Source: Desulfosarcina ovata subsp. ovata (GTDB lineage: Bacteria > Desulfobacterota > Desulfobacteria > Desulfobacterales > Desulfosarcinaceae). From it: a stretch of DNA of 64,000 nt. The first letter of the stretch is position 1. Every line of letters starts with the position of its first letter. The DNA lies in contig NZ_AP021879.1 of assembly GCF_009689005.1 (NCBI RefSeq), positions 1,984,001-2,048,000 on the forward strand. The letters are read 5' to 3'. The notes beneath the pieces are model-generated. The model ran no database searches and was not told where the DNA came from. It saw only the letters and a list, made by a program, of their open reading frames with translations. Shown piece by piece: positions 1 to 8,254 of the stretch. The position numbers and the translations under genes are program-made.

Positions 1-33
1 CACAATCAGATGCGCCCTGGTTTTGTTTTCCAT
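1..33 (-). CDS. Probable acylphosphatase, 5' end only (partial)
   Basis: Eleven codons run off the left edge of the window, reading MENKTRAHLIV. A strong ribosome binding site (GAGGAGGGACTT) sits directly before the ATG, so this is a real start. Acylphosphatases typically begin with a short stretch of the form RAHxxVxGRVQGV, and the visible residues fit the first half of it. The diagnostic GRVQGV and catalytic Arg/Asn lie outside the window, so the product name is an inference from 11 residues only. Confidence 0.45.
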   Translation of the reverse strand, partial: MENKTRAHLIV

Positions 34-79
34 AAGTCCCTCCTCAAAAAAGGAATGACGGCATCAACTTGAATACCTT

Positions 80-240
80 AGGATCGGGAATTTTATTAAT
101 TAAACGAAATTGATTGTTCTTGCGCCCGTCTTCCGCGTTGCATCAACGGCCACATACTCCCGGTATGCAACCCTTGATGCGCCTTGAAGACGAACACAAG
201 CCCGGCGCAATTACGTTCAATTCATTTCATCCCCGATCCT
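80..240. repeat. Long imperfect palindrome, copy A (161 bp)
   Basis: The two halves are imperfect reverse complements: AGGATCGGG at the left end matches CCCGATCCT at the right end, GTCTTC and GCATCAA recur inside both arms, and the centre is CATACTCCCGGTATG. As a single strand it could fold into one long hairpin. A 98% identical copy in inverted orientation is at 11853-12013, and diverged relatives are at 36010-36172 and 43681-43808. It carries no plausible protein: the reading frame across it recurs only because the repeat recurs. Confidence 0.85.
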
Positions 241-457
241 TATCAGAATATTGGCCCGTCATGCGGATGTCAAGGCAGCATAAAAACCGTAAAGGCGTCG
301 CAATCAGAAATAACCAGAGTCGCGAAACCAACTGCGGTGCCCCCGTTCCTTCCCATCCAGTCTGCGGTTTGACAACCTCTCCTGATGAACCTACAGTGAA
401 TGAACATCTCTTTTTCAATTGCCTGACCAACAGGGAACCCCCATCAGGAGACGTGCC
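241..457. other. Leader region upstream of iorA, no gene seen
   Basis: This 217-bp stretch between palindrome A and iorA has no credible reading frame on either strand. It must contain the iorAB promoter, but no clear -35/-10 pair or sigma-54 box could be picked out by eye. Its last bases hold the iorA ribosome binding site (CAGGAG, seven bases before the ATG). Confidence 0.4.
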
Positions 458-2350
458 ATGAAAAAAATGGGAACGATGCTGCTCAGGCGTGAGCCGTTTT
501 CCGAAATCGTAATGGGCAACACGGCCATTGTCAGGGCCATGGTGGAGGCCGGTACGCGGGTGGTCACTTCCTACCCCGGATCACCGACACCGGAAATTGC
601 CACGGCCATCGGCGCCATCCCCACCGCCGAGCGGCCCTTTTATTTCGAATTTTCAACCAACGAGAAAGTGGCCACGGAACTGGCCTACGGTGCGGCCCTC
701 AACGGGCACCTCTCCACGGTCTTCTTCAAGAGTGTCGGACTCAATGTGGCCGCGGACACCTTTGTCCAACTCAGCCTGATGAACATCATCGGCGGGATGG
801 TGGTGGTCCTGGGGGACGATCCGGGGGCCAACTCATCGCAGAACGAGCAGGACAACCGCCACTATGCCATGCTCAGTTACACGCCGGTGCTCGAACCGGC
901 GGATCCGGAGGAAGTCTACCACTACTACATCGAGGCCGCAGGTCTCTCCCGGCAGTTGAAGATGCCGGTCATCCTGCGCCTGACCACCCATGTCTGCCAT
1001 GCCAAGCAGAAGGTGGCCTTCGGGGCGTGGAATCCGGACCCTCCGGATGACACACCGCGCTTCGATCCGGCCAATGGTCCCTACATCCCCCTGACCAGCA
1101 TGGCCCTGGAGCAAAAACGCATGGCTCTGGAACGGCTTGAAAAAGTCCGCCGGCACGCTGAGAAAAGCCCACTCAACCGGCAGATCGACAACGGCAACGC
1201 CCAGTGGGGAATCATTACCATGGGGCTCCCGTTTCTTTCGCTGATGGAGGTCGTCCACGGGGCGGCCACCCGGCCCGACATTCTCAAGCTCGCCTATGTC
1301 CATCCCCTGCCCCGGCAGACCATCGTTGATTTTCTCGCCGCGCATCAAGCGGTCAAAATTCTCGAAGAGCTGGACGACGTGCTGGAAACGCAGATCAAGG
1401 CCATCGCCTTTGACGAGAGTCTGCCGGTGACCATCATCGGCAAGACCGGCCCGTCCGACTGGGTCGGCGAGTATACCCCGGACAAGGTGCGCCAGACCCT
1501 GGCGGCCAGTTGGCCGGACCTGGTGCCGGCGTTCAAGGCAGTGGCAATCGTTGACCCGGCACCACCCCGGCCGGCCCAGATGTGCCCGGGCTGCGGCCAT
1601 CGCAGCGCCTTTTTCGCCATCAAGCAGGCCCTTTCGGCAACGGACATCACCGTGGCGGATATCGGCTGCCATACCCTGGGGTATCAGCCGCCTTATGAAA
1701 TGGGTCAGCTGCTCATGTGCATGGGGGCGTCCACGGCCATGGGCAGCGGTTTGCGCCTGTTCAACACCCAGCGCAAGGTGGTGGCCTTCATGGGCGATTC
1801 CACATTTTTCCACGCCGCCCTGCCCGGCATCGTCAATGCCGTCTTCAACCAGCATCCCATCACCCTGATCCTCATGGAAAATGGGACGACGGCCATGACC
1901 GGGCACCAGGACCACGCGGCCACCGGCCACAACGTCAACCAGGCGACCGACAAAATCCCGGTGCGCCAGGTGCTGGAAGGACTGGGGGTCAAACACATTT
2001 TCGAGGTGGACACCTACCAGCAGGCCAAACTGGCCGGGCTGGTAACCGAGGCCACGGCCATCGATGAATTCAGCGTGGTTATCGCCCGGCACCCGTGCAT
2101 GCTCAAATTCACCCGCGGGCAACGCAGGAAGGCCGATTACCGCCAGCAGCACGTCGAGATCGATCAGACCGTGTGCGATCGGCTCCACACTTGCGTGGAG
2201 CATTTTGGATGCCCCACCTTTACACGGGATGCCCAGGGCAACGTTACCATCAACACCGATCTTTGCATCGGTGATGGCAGCTGCATCCAGACCTGTCCGA
2301 CAAAAGCCATTGCCCCGGTCGGTAAAAAAGGCAAAGGAGGTGCCCGGTGA
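458..2350 (+). CDS. iorA: Indolepyruvate ferredoxin oxidoreductase alpha subunit
   Basis: Large TPP-dependent subunit that oxidatively decarboxylates aryl pyruvates (indolepyruvate family) to aryl-CoA with ferredoxin as acceptor; cytoplasmic. The 630-residue protein has the pyrimidine-binding half with SYPGSPTPEIA near the N-terminus, the CPGCGHRSAF segment about residue 375, DIGCHTLG, and the TPP/Mg site FMGDSTFFHA. The ATG at 458 is chosen over an upstream in-frame start because CAGGAG precedes it by seven bases. The C-terminal ferredoxin domain is odd: both cluster motifs lack the second cysteine (VCDRLHTC...GCP has Leu, LCIGDGSC...CP has Asp), whereas canonical IorA has two full CxxCxxCxxxCP motifs. 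iorB overlaps its stop codon, so the two are translationally coupled. Confidence 0.93.
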   Translation: MKKMGTMLLRREPFSEIVMGNTAIVRAMVEAGTRVVTSYPGSPTPEIATAIGAIPTAERPFYFEFSTNEKVATELAYGAALNGHLSTVFFKSVGLNVAADTFVQLSLMNIIGGMVVVLGDDPGANSSQNEQDNRHYAMLSYTPVLEPADPEEVYHYYIEAAGLSRQLKMPVILRLTTHVCHAKQKVAFGAWNPDPPDDTPRFDPANGPYIPLTSMALEQKRMALERLEKVRRHAEKSPLNRQIDNGNAQWGIITMGLPFLSLMEVVHGAATRPDILKLAYVHPLPRQTIVDFLAAHQAVKILEELDDVLETQIKAIAFDESLPVTIIGKTGPSDWVGEYTPDKVRQTLAASWPDLVPAFKAVAIVDPAPPRPAQMCPGCGHRSAFFAIKQALSATDITVADIGCHTLGYQPPYEMGQLLMCMGASTAMGSGLRLFNTQRKVVAFMGDSTFFHAALPGIVNAVFNQHPITLILMENGTTAMTGHQDHAATGHNVNQATDKIPVRQVLEGLGVKHIFEVDTYQQAKLAGLVTEATAIDEFSVVIARHPCMLKFTRGQRRKADYRQQHVEIDQTVCDRLHTCVEHFGCPTFTRDAQGNVTINTDLCIGDGSCIQTCPTKAIAPVGKKGKGGAR

Positions 2351-2925
2351 ACGCCTTCAACATCTATCTTACCGGTGTGGGCGGCCAGGGGATCGGCCTG
2401 ATCAGCGAAACCATCCTGCGCGCCGCCGACCATGCCGGTCATGCGGTGAAAAGCGTCGACACCCACGGTCTGGCCCAGCGCGGCGGCATCGTGGTTTCCC
2501 ACATTCGCCTGGGAGACGACATCTTCTCTCCCCTGGTGCCTGACGGTCAGGCGGATCTGGCCATCGCCCTGGAACGCCACGAAGCCCTGCGGGCCGCAGC
2601 CACCATGCTGAAAGCAAAAGGGGCATTGGTATACTACGATACGGTATGGCAACCTCTCTCGGTCCGGTTGAATCAGGCCAGCCAGACCCGCGCGGCGGAA
2701 ATTGAGACGTTTTCAGAAAAACGGGGCATTCAGGTGATTTCGGTCTTCCAGGCCGACCTTCCGGACATCCGTATGCAGAACATGGTCGTCCTGGCAGAAA
2801 TCTGCCGCCGCCAGCTGATCCCCAATATCGATCTGTCTCACTACCGGGCGGCCATGGCCGATCTCATGGTCGGGGCCATGCTGGAAAAAAACAGCGCAGT
2901 TTTCGACAAACGGCTCGCCGGCTAA
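2347..2925 (+). CDS. iorB: Indolepyruvate ferredoxin oxidoreductase beta subunit
   Basis: The 192-residue partner of IorA, of the pyruvate ferredoxin oxidoreductase gamma-domain type that binds CoA. The N-terminus has the family glycine signature TGVGGQGIGL and the segment DTHGLAQRGG, both typical of IorB. It starts at a GTG whose last two bases form the iorA stop (GTGA overlap), which implies coupled translation and equimolar subunits. Length agrees with the family. It ends the + operon and is followed within 20 bp by the stop codon of a convergent minus-strand gene. Confidence 0.92.
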   Translation: MNAFNIYLTGVGGQGIGLISETILRAADHAGHAVKSVDTHGLAQRGGIVVSHIRLGDDIFSPLVPDGQADLAIALERHEALRAAATMLKAKGALVYYDTVWQPLSVRLNQASQTRAAEIETFSEKRGIQVISVFQADLPDIRMQNMVVLAEICRRQLIPNIDLSHYRAAMADLMVGAMLEKNSAVFDKRLAG

Positions 2926-2943
2926 ACCGGGTCCGTCTTTTGT

Positions 2944-3723
2944 TCAAACAGATGACAAATAACCGCCGTCAATGGCGATCACCTGCCCGTTGATGTATGC
3001 GGATGCGGGCGAACACAAAAACACGACGCTACCGATCAGGTCTTCCAGCCGGCCGAAACGGCCCATGGGAATCTTGGACAGCATGGACACCGTCCAAGCC
3101 TCGTCCTCGTAAAACACTTCGGTCATGCTGGTCCGGAAGTATCCCGGTGCGATGGCGTTGACGCGAATGCCTTTTGCGGCCCACTCGCTTGCCAGTGCCC
3201 GGGTCATGCCGAGAAGACCACTTTTGCTGCTGGTGTACGCCGTAGCCGTGGGAACGCCCACAAAGGAGGTCAACGAGCAGAGGTTGACGATCGTACCGCC
3301 GCCTGCAGCCGCCATGGCGCGCCCGGCGGCCTGGGCACAAAAGAAGGTCCCTTTGAGATTGGTATCTACGATTTTGTCCCAAAGGGTTTCGTCTACGGAA
3401 AAGCTGTCGCACACCTGCTCGACGCCGGCGTTGTTGACAAGGATGTCCAGCCCGCCCAGGCGCGCGACACAGGCACCGATATCGGATACCAGGCCCGCAA
3501 TATCCCGCACGTCAAGGCGGGCTCCAAAGGCCTGGCCGCCCAGGCGCGTCGCCTCGTCGACCACGGCCCCCAGTTTCTCCGGATCGCGTCCGGTGATGGC
3601 CACCGTGGCACCGGCGTTCACCAGACCCAGGGCCAGTGCCCGTCCGATGCCGCCACCGGCACCGGTAACCAGTGCCCGCTTGCCGTTCAGGGAAAAATCG
3701 GGGAATACCAGTTTCTCTTCCAT
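2944..3723 (-). CDS. Short-chain dehydrogenase/reductase (SDR)
   Basis: Classical SDR of 259 residues: nucleotide-binding TGAGGGIG at the N-terminus, NNAG in the middle, catalytic YTSSK (Tyr-x-x-x-Lys) with the upstream Ser of LCSLTS, and the C-terminal INGQVIAIDGG typical of FabG-like family members. The ATG at 3723 is preferred over one five codons upstream because AAAGGA lies seven bases before it. It is the last gene of a minus-strand group with an aspartase-family lyase and a HisD-family dehydrogenase, so it probably acts on a small alcohol or keto substrate of the same pathway. The substrate cannot be read from sequence. Confidence 0.9.
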   Translation of the reverse strand: MEEKLVFPDFSLNGKRALVTGAGGGIGRALALGLVNAGATVAITGRDPEKLGAVVDEATRLGGQAFGARLDVRDIAGLVSDIGACVARLGGLDILVNNAGVEQVCDSFSVDETLWDKIVDTNLKGTFFCAQAAGRAMAAAGGGTIVNLCSLTSFVGVPTATAYTSSKSGLLGMTRALASEWAAKGIRVNAIAPGYFRTSMTEVFYEDEAWTVSMLSKIPMGRFGRLEDLIGSVVFLCSPASAYINGQVIAIDGGYLSSV

Positions 3724-3755
3724 GACCCATCCTTTCATCCGTCAAGAGGAATGCG

Positions 3756-5102
3756 TTATGGTTTCGTTTTCACCGGGTCAAGGGAACTATCAACGGGCCG
3801 GGCATCCGAAACCGCCAGGGCATGCCCGTCAAATCCCTCGTAGGTAGCCAGTTTGTGGGCATGCCGGGCCAGTTCCGGATACGCACCCGGGGTAACGTAG
3901 CCAATCGAAGTCATTTTCAGGAAATCGTAGACACTCAAGGGGGAGTGTGTTTTGGCCGCGCCCGAGGTCGGCAGGACCGCATTGGGACCGAGAACAAAAT
4001 TTCCCAAACTGATGGGAGTGTTCTGACCCAACAGAATTTCCCCGGCATTGACGAGCCGGTCCAGGTAGGTAAACGGAGCCGCACTGAGTACTTCCAGATG
4101 CTCCGGGGCGTAATCATTGACAAATTCGATGGCCTGATCCATGTCCTGAGTGAGAATCACGCCGCCTTTCTCGCCGCCCAGTACCGTACTGGAAAAATTA
4201 ACCCGGGATTCGCCCATCTGCTTCCAAAGCATCGGAATCGTCGCCATGACGTCCTCGGCCAGGGACCGGTCCGGCGTCACCAGAAAGGCTGATGAATCGG
4301 GTCCGTGTTCGGATTCGATGATCAGATCCAGTGCCGCCGCCTTGGTCGACGCCGATCCGTCGGCCAGGACCAGGGATTCACTGGGTCCGGCCGGAGTGCC
4401 GGGATCAATGACGTCGGCGAGGACTTTTTTGGCTGCCACCAGCCAAGGGCTGCCCGGCCCAACGATCTTAACCGCCTTGGGAACGGTTTCGGTGCCGAAG
4501 GCCACTGCGGCCACCGCCTGGGCGCCGCCACACTTGTAAACCGCGTCTACGCCGGCCACCCGGGCGGCCACCAGTGTGGCATCATCGATCTCTCCGTCAG
4601 GCCCCGGCGGAGTCAGGATGATGATCTTCGGCACACCGGCCACCACCGCCGGGATGGTGGTCATCATCACCACACTGGGAAATGCCCCCTTCCCACGGGG
4701 CACGTAACAGGCCACCGAAGAAATCGGCGTGAACCGGTCACCGGCAAACACACCGGGAAAGGGTTCCGCCAGACGCATGGCATCGGGCATCTGTTCCTGG
4801 TGAAATCGCTTGATACGGTCGGCGGCGAATTCGATGGTCTCGATCAGTGAGGGGTCCAGATGGGCAAAGGCGCGGTCGAAATTTTCCGGTTTCGCCTTGA
4901 TTGCATCCCGGGCGATCTCAGCTTTGTCCAGTTCGCGGGCGTAATGCACCAGGGCGTCGTCTCCGTTCTGGCGGACGTTGTCGATAATCGGTTTGACGCC
5001 TTCAATAAAATGCGAAATGTCCGCTTCGGTGCGGGTAAGCAGCTTCCGGCGATTGGCGGGCGTCAGCCGGGCATAATCATAAAATCGGATTGGTTTACTC
5101 AT
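3756..5102 (-). CDS. Histidinol dehydrogenase family protein (paralogue)
   Basis: A 448-residue HisD-fold NAD-dependent dehydrogenase. Conserved family blocks include CYVPRGKGAFPSV, the GPGSPW stretch, GPSESLVLAD, ESEHGPDSSA, YAPEHLEVL, and a C-terminal GHALAV. Compared with E. coli HisD by eye, the catalytic Glu-His pair (PEHL) is kept, but the zinc-site Gln259 is Glu, Asp360 is Asn (LGNFVLG) and the substrate-contact His367 is Ala (PNAVLPT). No other his gene is nearby. It sits between an aspartase-family lyase and an SDR. It is likely a paralogue oxidising another alcohol; sulfopropanediol dehydrogenases (HpsN type) are one known branch of this family, but that assignment is inference. Confidence 0.85.
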   Translation of the reverse strand: MSKPIRFYDYARLTPANRRKLLTRTEADISHFIEGVKPIIDNVRQNGDDALVHYARELDKAEIARDAIKAKPENFDRAFAHLDPSLIETIEFAADRIKRFHQEQMPDAMRLAEPFPGVFAGDRFTPISSVACYVPRGKGAFPSVVMMTTIPAVVAGVPKIIILTPPGPDGEIDDATLVAARVAGVDAVYKCGGAQAVAAVAFGTETVPKAVKIVGPGSPWLVAAKKVLADVIDPGTPAGPSESLVLADGSASTKAAALDLIIESEHGPDSSAFLVTPDRSLAEDVMATIPMLWKQMGESRVNFSSTVLGGEKGGVILTQDMDQAIEFVNDYAPEHLEVLSAAPFTYLDRLVNAGEILLGQNTPISLGNFVLGPNAVLPTSGAAKTHSPLSVYDFLKMTSIGYVTPGAYPELARHAHKLATYEGFDGHALAVSDARPVDSSLDPVKTKP

Positions 5103-5149
5103 ATCTTACCCCTTTCACAAACAACCGTCTGTTGGTCTGCATTGATGCT

Positions 5150-5167
5150 GAGCCTGCAGCCAGGCTC
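5150..5167. other. Small inverted repeat between lyase and HisD-like genes
   Basis: GAGCCTG and CAGGCTC are perfect 7-base arms with a four-base loop, located in the 118-bp gap between the two minus-strand genes. There is no T-run next to it, so it is more likely an RNA processing or partial attenuation structure than a full terminator. Function is unknown. Confidence 0.35.
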
Positions 5168-5220
5168 AAGTGCCTGGTAAAAGGATTTGGGCAGTTTGTT
5201 GACCACCGGGATCCCGATAA

Positions 5221-6600
5221 TCACGATTCATTCGGGCCGAATGCACCGGCCAGCAGTTCGTCCAGCGCCGCTTTATTCATCAACTGTTTTTCCAGCACCA
5301 GGGTCTTCAGATTTTTCCCGCTGGCCAGCCCCTCCTTGACCAGGGCGGCGACCCGGTCGTAGCCCAATGCCGGATTGAGGATCGTGGCCAACCCGGCACT
5401 GGACTCGAAATTGCGTTGACAGACTGCCGCATCGGCTTCGATACCGCGAATGCAGCGCATGTCCAGCATGGTGACGGTTCGCGTCAGCACCTCGAACGCC
5501 TTGATCAGATTGGCGCCGATCAGGGGCATGTGGGTGTTGAGTTCCAGCTGCCCCAACCCGCAGGCCATGGCCACGGCCGCATCGTATCCCGCCACCTGAA
5601 TACAGGCCATGTTGGCCGCCTCGCAAATGCTGGGGTTGACCTTTCCCGGCATGATCGACGAGCCGGGCTCCACCGGCGGCAGGCGGATTTCGGCGATACC
5701 GGTATAGGGCCCCGAGGCCAGTAGCCGCAAATCGTTGGTCATCTTGAGCAGATCCATGGCCAAGAGCCGCAGGGATGCCGACATCTGCCCCATGTCGGTC
5801 ATGAACTGGGTAATCTCAACGCCATTTTCAGCAACCCGGAAAGAAAACCCGGTCGATTGGTTAAGGGCCGCGACAATCAGGGATCGAAACGCCGGTGGGG
5901 TGTTGATACCGGTTCCCACGGCATTCCCGCCGACACCGATTTCCAACAGGGTGTCCGCCGCTGCGGCCAGGCGTGCCCGGGCTTTTTCCAGACTGCGGGC
6001 ATAGGCGGCGAACTCCTGGCCCAGGGTGATGGGGACTGCATCCTGCAGGTGGGTCCGACCGCTTTTGGGCACTTGGGCGAACGCGTCGGCTTTTTCCTCC
6101 AGTGACGCCACCAGTCCTGCGACGGCCTTCGCCAAGTGCCGGTTCAACTCGACAGCAGCCAGCCGGATCGCCGAGGGGAAAATATTGTTGGTCGATTGCC
6201 CCTTGTTGACATGGTCGTTGGGATGAACCCGCCGGCGATCGCCACGCTGGCCCCCGAGTTCGACCGCCGCCAGGTTGGCAATCACTTCATTGACATTCAT
6301 CTGGGTGGATGTGCCGGAACCGGCCTGAAAAATATCGATGGGAAACTGGTCGTCGTATCCTCCGGCCAAAATCGCCCGGCAGGCCTTGCGAATCGCCGAC
6401 GCACAATCCGGGTCCAGCAGCCCCAGCTGTTCGTTGGCCGCAGCACAGGCGGCTTTCAACCGCACAATGGCAGATACGATCGATAGTGGCAATACCTCGC
6501 CGGCCGCGTCGAAATTTTCGAGTGATCGGCAGGTATGGATGCCGTACCAGGCATCATCGGGAACCGCTTTTTCTCCCATCAAGTCTTTTTCAGTCCGCAT
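5221..6600 (-). CDS. Aspartate ammonia-lyase / class II fumarase family
   Basis: A 459-residue member of the fumarase/aspartase superfamily, with the signature loop GSSIMPGKVNP and the upstream GRTHLQDAVP and MNVNEVIAN blocks. The N-terminus (RTEKDLMGEKAVPDDAWYGI, ending CRSLENF) is closer to aspartases, which usually read RxEKDxLGExxVPxxAYYGI, than to FumC, but the post-signature CEAANMACIQV is fumarase-like. The reaction is therefore either aspartate to fumarate plus ammonia or hydration of fumarate. The ATG at 6600 is chosen because GAGAGGTG precedes it; longer in-frame starts lack a binding site and add unrelated residues. It leads a minus-strand group with the HisD-like and SDR genes. 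Confidence 0.88.
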   Translation of the reverse strand: MRTEKDLMGEKAVPDDAWYGIHTCRSLENFDAAGEVLPLSIVSAIVRLKAACAAANEQLGLLDPDCASAIRKACRAILAGGYDDQFPIDIFQAGSGTSTQMNVNEVIANLAAVELGGQRGDRRRVHPNDHVNKGQSTNNIFPSAIRLAAVELNRHLAKAVAGLVASLEEKADAFAQVPKSGRTHLQDAVPITLGQEFAAYARSLEKARARLAAAADTLLEIGVGGNAVGTGINTPPAFRSLIVAALNQSTGFSFRVAENGVEITQFMTDMGQMSASLRLLAMDLLKMTNDLRLLASGPYTGIAEIRLPPVEPGSSIMPGKVNPSICEAANMACIQVAGYDAAVAMACGLGQLELNTHMPLIGANLIKAFEVLTRTVTMLDMRCIRGIEADAAVCQRNFESSAGLATILNPALGYDRVAALVKEGLASGKNLKTLVLEKQLMNKAALDELLAGAFGPNES

Positions 6601-6843
6601 GTCGCACCTCTCAGTAATAAAGAATGAATAGCAGTCGCCAATGGCGTTATCATCTTTTGGAATTACGGTAAAGCAACGCGCTGTCAAGTGCAACGCGAAG
6701 AGCACCAGGGTGACCGAATTTGAGTTGGAATTCGACAACCCGACGCTTTCGGATGGATGAATGCCAACGGACTATTTTCTTGACTTTTTTCGATTCATGT
6801 CAATTTTGACCGGAACTATTCATTTAATCTAAAGGAGTTTACC

Positions 6844-7350
6844 ATGCAAAAAGTTGAAAGCGGCCTGTTTGTGAGCGTCGATTACACGGGAACCCTGGAC
6901 AGTGGTGAAGTGTTCGATTCCAGCGAGGGTCGCCAGCCCCTGGAGGTTCAAATGGGAGCAGGCGCCGTCATCCCCGGGTTTGAAACCGCGCTCATGGGTA
7001 TGTCTCTCAACGAAACCAAGACCGTTACCCTCGCCCCCGAAGAGGCCTACGGCCATCGCGATGAAAACCGCATGCATGATTTCCCCAAATCCGAGATTCC
7101 CGAAGGCATGACCCCCGAAGTGGGCCAGACCCTGATGCTGAGCACCCCCCAGGGCCAGCAGATTCCGGCGAAGGTCGACAGCATCGATGACCAGAAAGTG
7201 GTCTTCGATCTCAACCATCCCCTGGCCGGCCAAAACCTGACGTTTGCCCTTACGGTGGTGGGGATCAGCGAAACCGCCTCCCAACAGCACGCCGGCTGCA
7301 GCAACGCGCAATGCGGCAGCTGCGACTGCGGTGGAGAAGGCTGCGGCTGA
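6844..7350 (+). CDS. FKBP-type peptidyl-prolyl isomerase, SlyD-like
   Basis: Cytoplasmic prolyl isomerase/chaperone of 168 residues. It has the SlyD layout: FKBP strand VDYTGTLDSGEVFDSS, the inserted IF domain carrying AYGHRDENRMHDF, and return to the FKBP fold (FDLNHPLAGQ is diagnostic of SlyD). The C-terminal tail is Cys/His-rich (residues after about 150, with C-S-N-A-Q-C-G-S-C-D-C), a short version of the metal-binding tail that delivers nickel in E. coli. AAAGGAG lies seven bases before the ATG. It is a single-gene unit, closed by a hairpin terminator just downstream. Confidence 0.92.
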   Translation: MQKVESGLFVSVDYTGTLDSGEVFDSSEGRQPLEVQMGAGAVIPGFETALMGMSLNETKTVTLAPEEAYGHRDENRMHDFPKSEIPEGMTPEVGQTLMLSTPQGQQIPAKVDSIDDQKVVFDLNHPLAGQNLTFALTVVGISETASQQHAGCSNAQCGSCDCGGEGCG

Positions 7351-7363
7351 TCGAAAAACCATC

Positions 7364-7406
7364 GACACCCCTTCCCGCCAATGGCAAAGTGGTGGGAAGG
7401 GGTGTC
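7364..7406 (+). terminator. Hairpin terminator after the SlyD-like gene
   Basis: GACACCCCTTCCC pairs with GGGAAGGGGTGTC around an interrupted loop, 14 bases past the stop codon, followed by a weak T-rich stretch (TGTTTTGTT). The stem is long and GC-rich enough to act as an intrinsic terminator. Confidence 0.75.
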
Positions 7407-7590
7407 ACTGTTTTGTTATCCCGCTCAAAGCTTTCCGATTGCGGTTCCCTGACCCAGATTTGGGAAGCCGTCCATGGTACCCTACCGACAAATGAATCAA
7501 CCAGGCTGTTTTCGCCGTTCAGGGCAACCGCAGATAGATGTATTGTTGCTGTTGCTGGTGTGACGAGAAAGCCACCGCCCCAATTCAATC

Positions 7591-7691
7591 AATGCCAAAT
7601 GTAAAAATCCAAATGCCAATTGAAGGATCGGATCGATTATAAAATGGATAGAATACCACCAGTTGGCATTTTTCATGGGGCATTTGGCATT
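7591..7691. repeat. Nested inverted repeats in intergenic DNA
   Basis: AATGCCAAAT (7591-7600) is perfectly complementary to ATTTGGCATT (7682-7691), and inside them AAATGCCAA (7611-7619) pairs with TTGGCATTT (7663-7671). The arrangement could extrude as a cruciform or mark the ends of a short mobile or recombined unit. No gene lies between the arms. Confidence 0.55.
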
Positions 7692-7781
7692 CTTAACCAG
7701 TCCCTACCGGGGAAAATAAGAACAGGTTACATACAATTGCTCTGTTTCGCCGCCCAGGGCAATCGCATGTAACTCAGGTTT

Positions 7782-7975
7782 ATCGAAATCGAAATCGGGA
7801 TCGAAATCGACGATGTATATCGGAATCACGGGTTGACAAAAGGACGATAGACGGTTTCCGGTATTCCAGGTTCCCATGGCGCCGATGACCATTGACCGCG
7901 AGTCGCCAAATATCCAGTCTGCATGTTTATGTCCCATTTCTTTTCGATTTCGATAGCGATTCCGATTTCGATTTG
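7782..7975. repeat. Paired ATCGAA-rich simple repeats, inverted
   Basis: A purine-rich run of ATCGAA units at 7782-7812 is mirrored by a TTCGAT-rich run at 7942-7975 on the same strand, so the two blocks are inverted relative to each other. Translated, they give only low-complexity peptides (alternating Arg-Asn or Asp-Phe), which is why the reading frame covering them is not called a gene. Confidence 0.5.
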
Positions 7976-8109
7976 GATCATGGTAACGATCCGTATGCGA
8001 TCGCCTTGTAAGGCACATCACATACCAAGGTTACATGAGATTGCCCTGTTTCGCCGCCGAGCGCAGCTTGACACCATCAATCAAATACGATAGCAGAAGG
8101 GGTTTACAG

Positions 8110-8161
8110 TTTTCGGCTGGACGCAAGCGTGGTGCTGCAGTCCACGCATCCCGGCCGAAAA
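8110..8161. other. Large stem-loop upstream of lysS
   Basis: TTTTCGGCTGGACGC...GCGTGG is followed after a nine-base loop by CCACGC...CCCGGCCGAAAA, giving a roughly 20-bp imperfect stem 94 bases before the lysS start. There is no T-run after it on the + strand. It may be a leader attenuator or an RNA-stability element; it does not match a T-box layout. Confidence 0.45.
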
Positions 8162-8254
8162 TAGACAGCACCATCACTGATGGACCGGGCCCACCAGCGC
8201 TCGCACCTTGATTTGAAGTAACGGATGCAAGCCGGCATTCAAAGCGGAGACAGC

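Larger units (their letters stand above)
7506..8072. repeat. Three dispersed copies of a ~27-bp motif
   Basis: A motif close to CTGTTTCGCCGCCCAGGGCA occurs at about 7506-7532, 7742-7768 and 8047-8068, always on the same strand. The last two copies also share GGTTACAT just before. The spacing is irregular (about 230 and 305 bp), so this is not a CRISPR array. The motif lies in a gene-free stretch and has no evident coding role. Confidence 0.5.

Noticed and set aside
114..461. A 115-codon frame upstream of iorA sharing a long peptide with a frame at 11662-12138 on the other strand.
   Set aside because: The shared peptide is just the translation of palindromic repeat copies A and B. Neither frame has a binding site, and one overlaps lolD and bamA.
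833..2203. A 456-codon open frame antisense to iorA.
   Set aside because: It is a GC-rich shadow of iorA with no recognisable family. Similar long antisense frames occur opposite bamA, lpxD, purA and the 57-60 kb gene.
7704..8021. A 105-codon frame with Arg-Asn and Asp-Phe runs.
   Set aside because: The low-complexity peptide comes from the ATCGAA simple repeats; there is no binding site or family match.
7506..8072. Possible CRISPR array from three similar 27-bp motifs.
   Set aside because: Spacing is about 230 and 305 bp, the motif copies are imperfect, and no cas gene is in the window.
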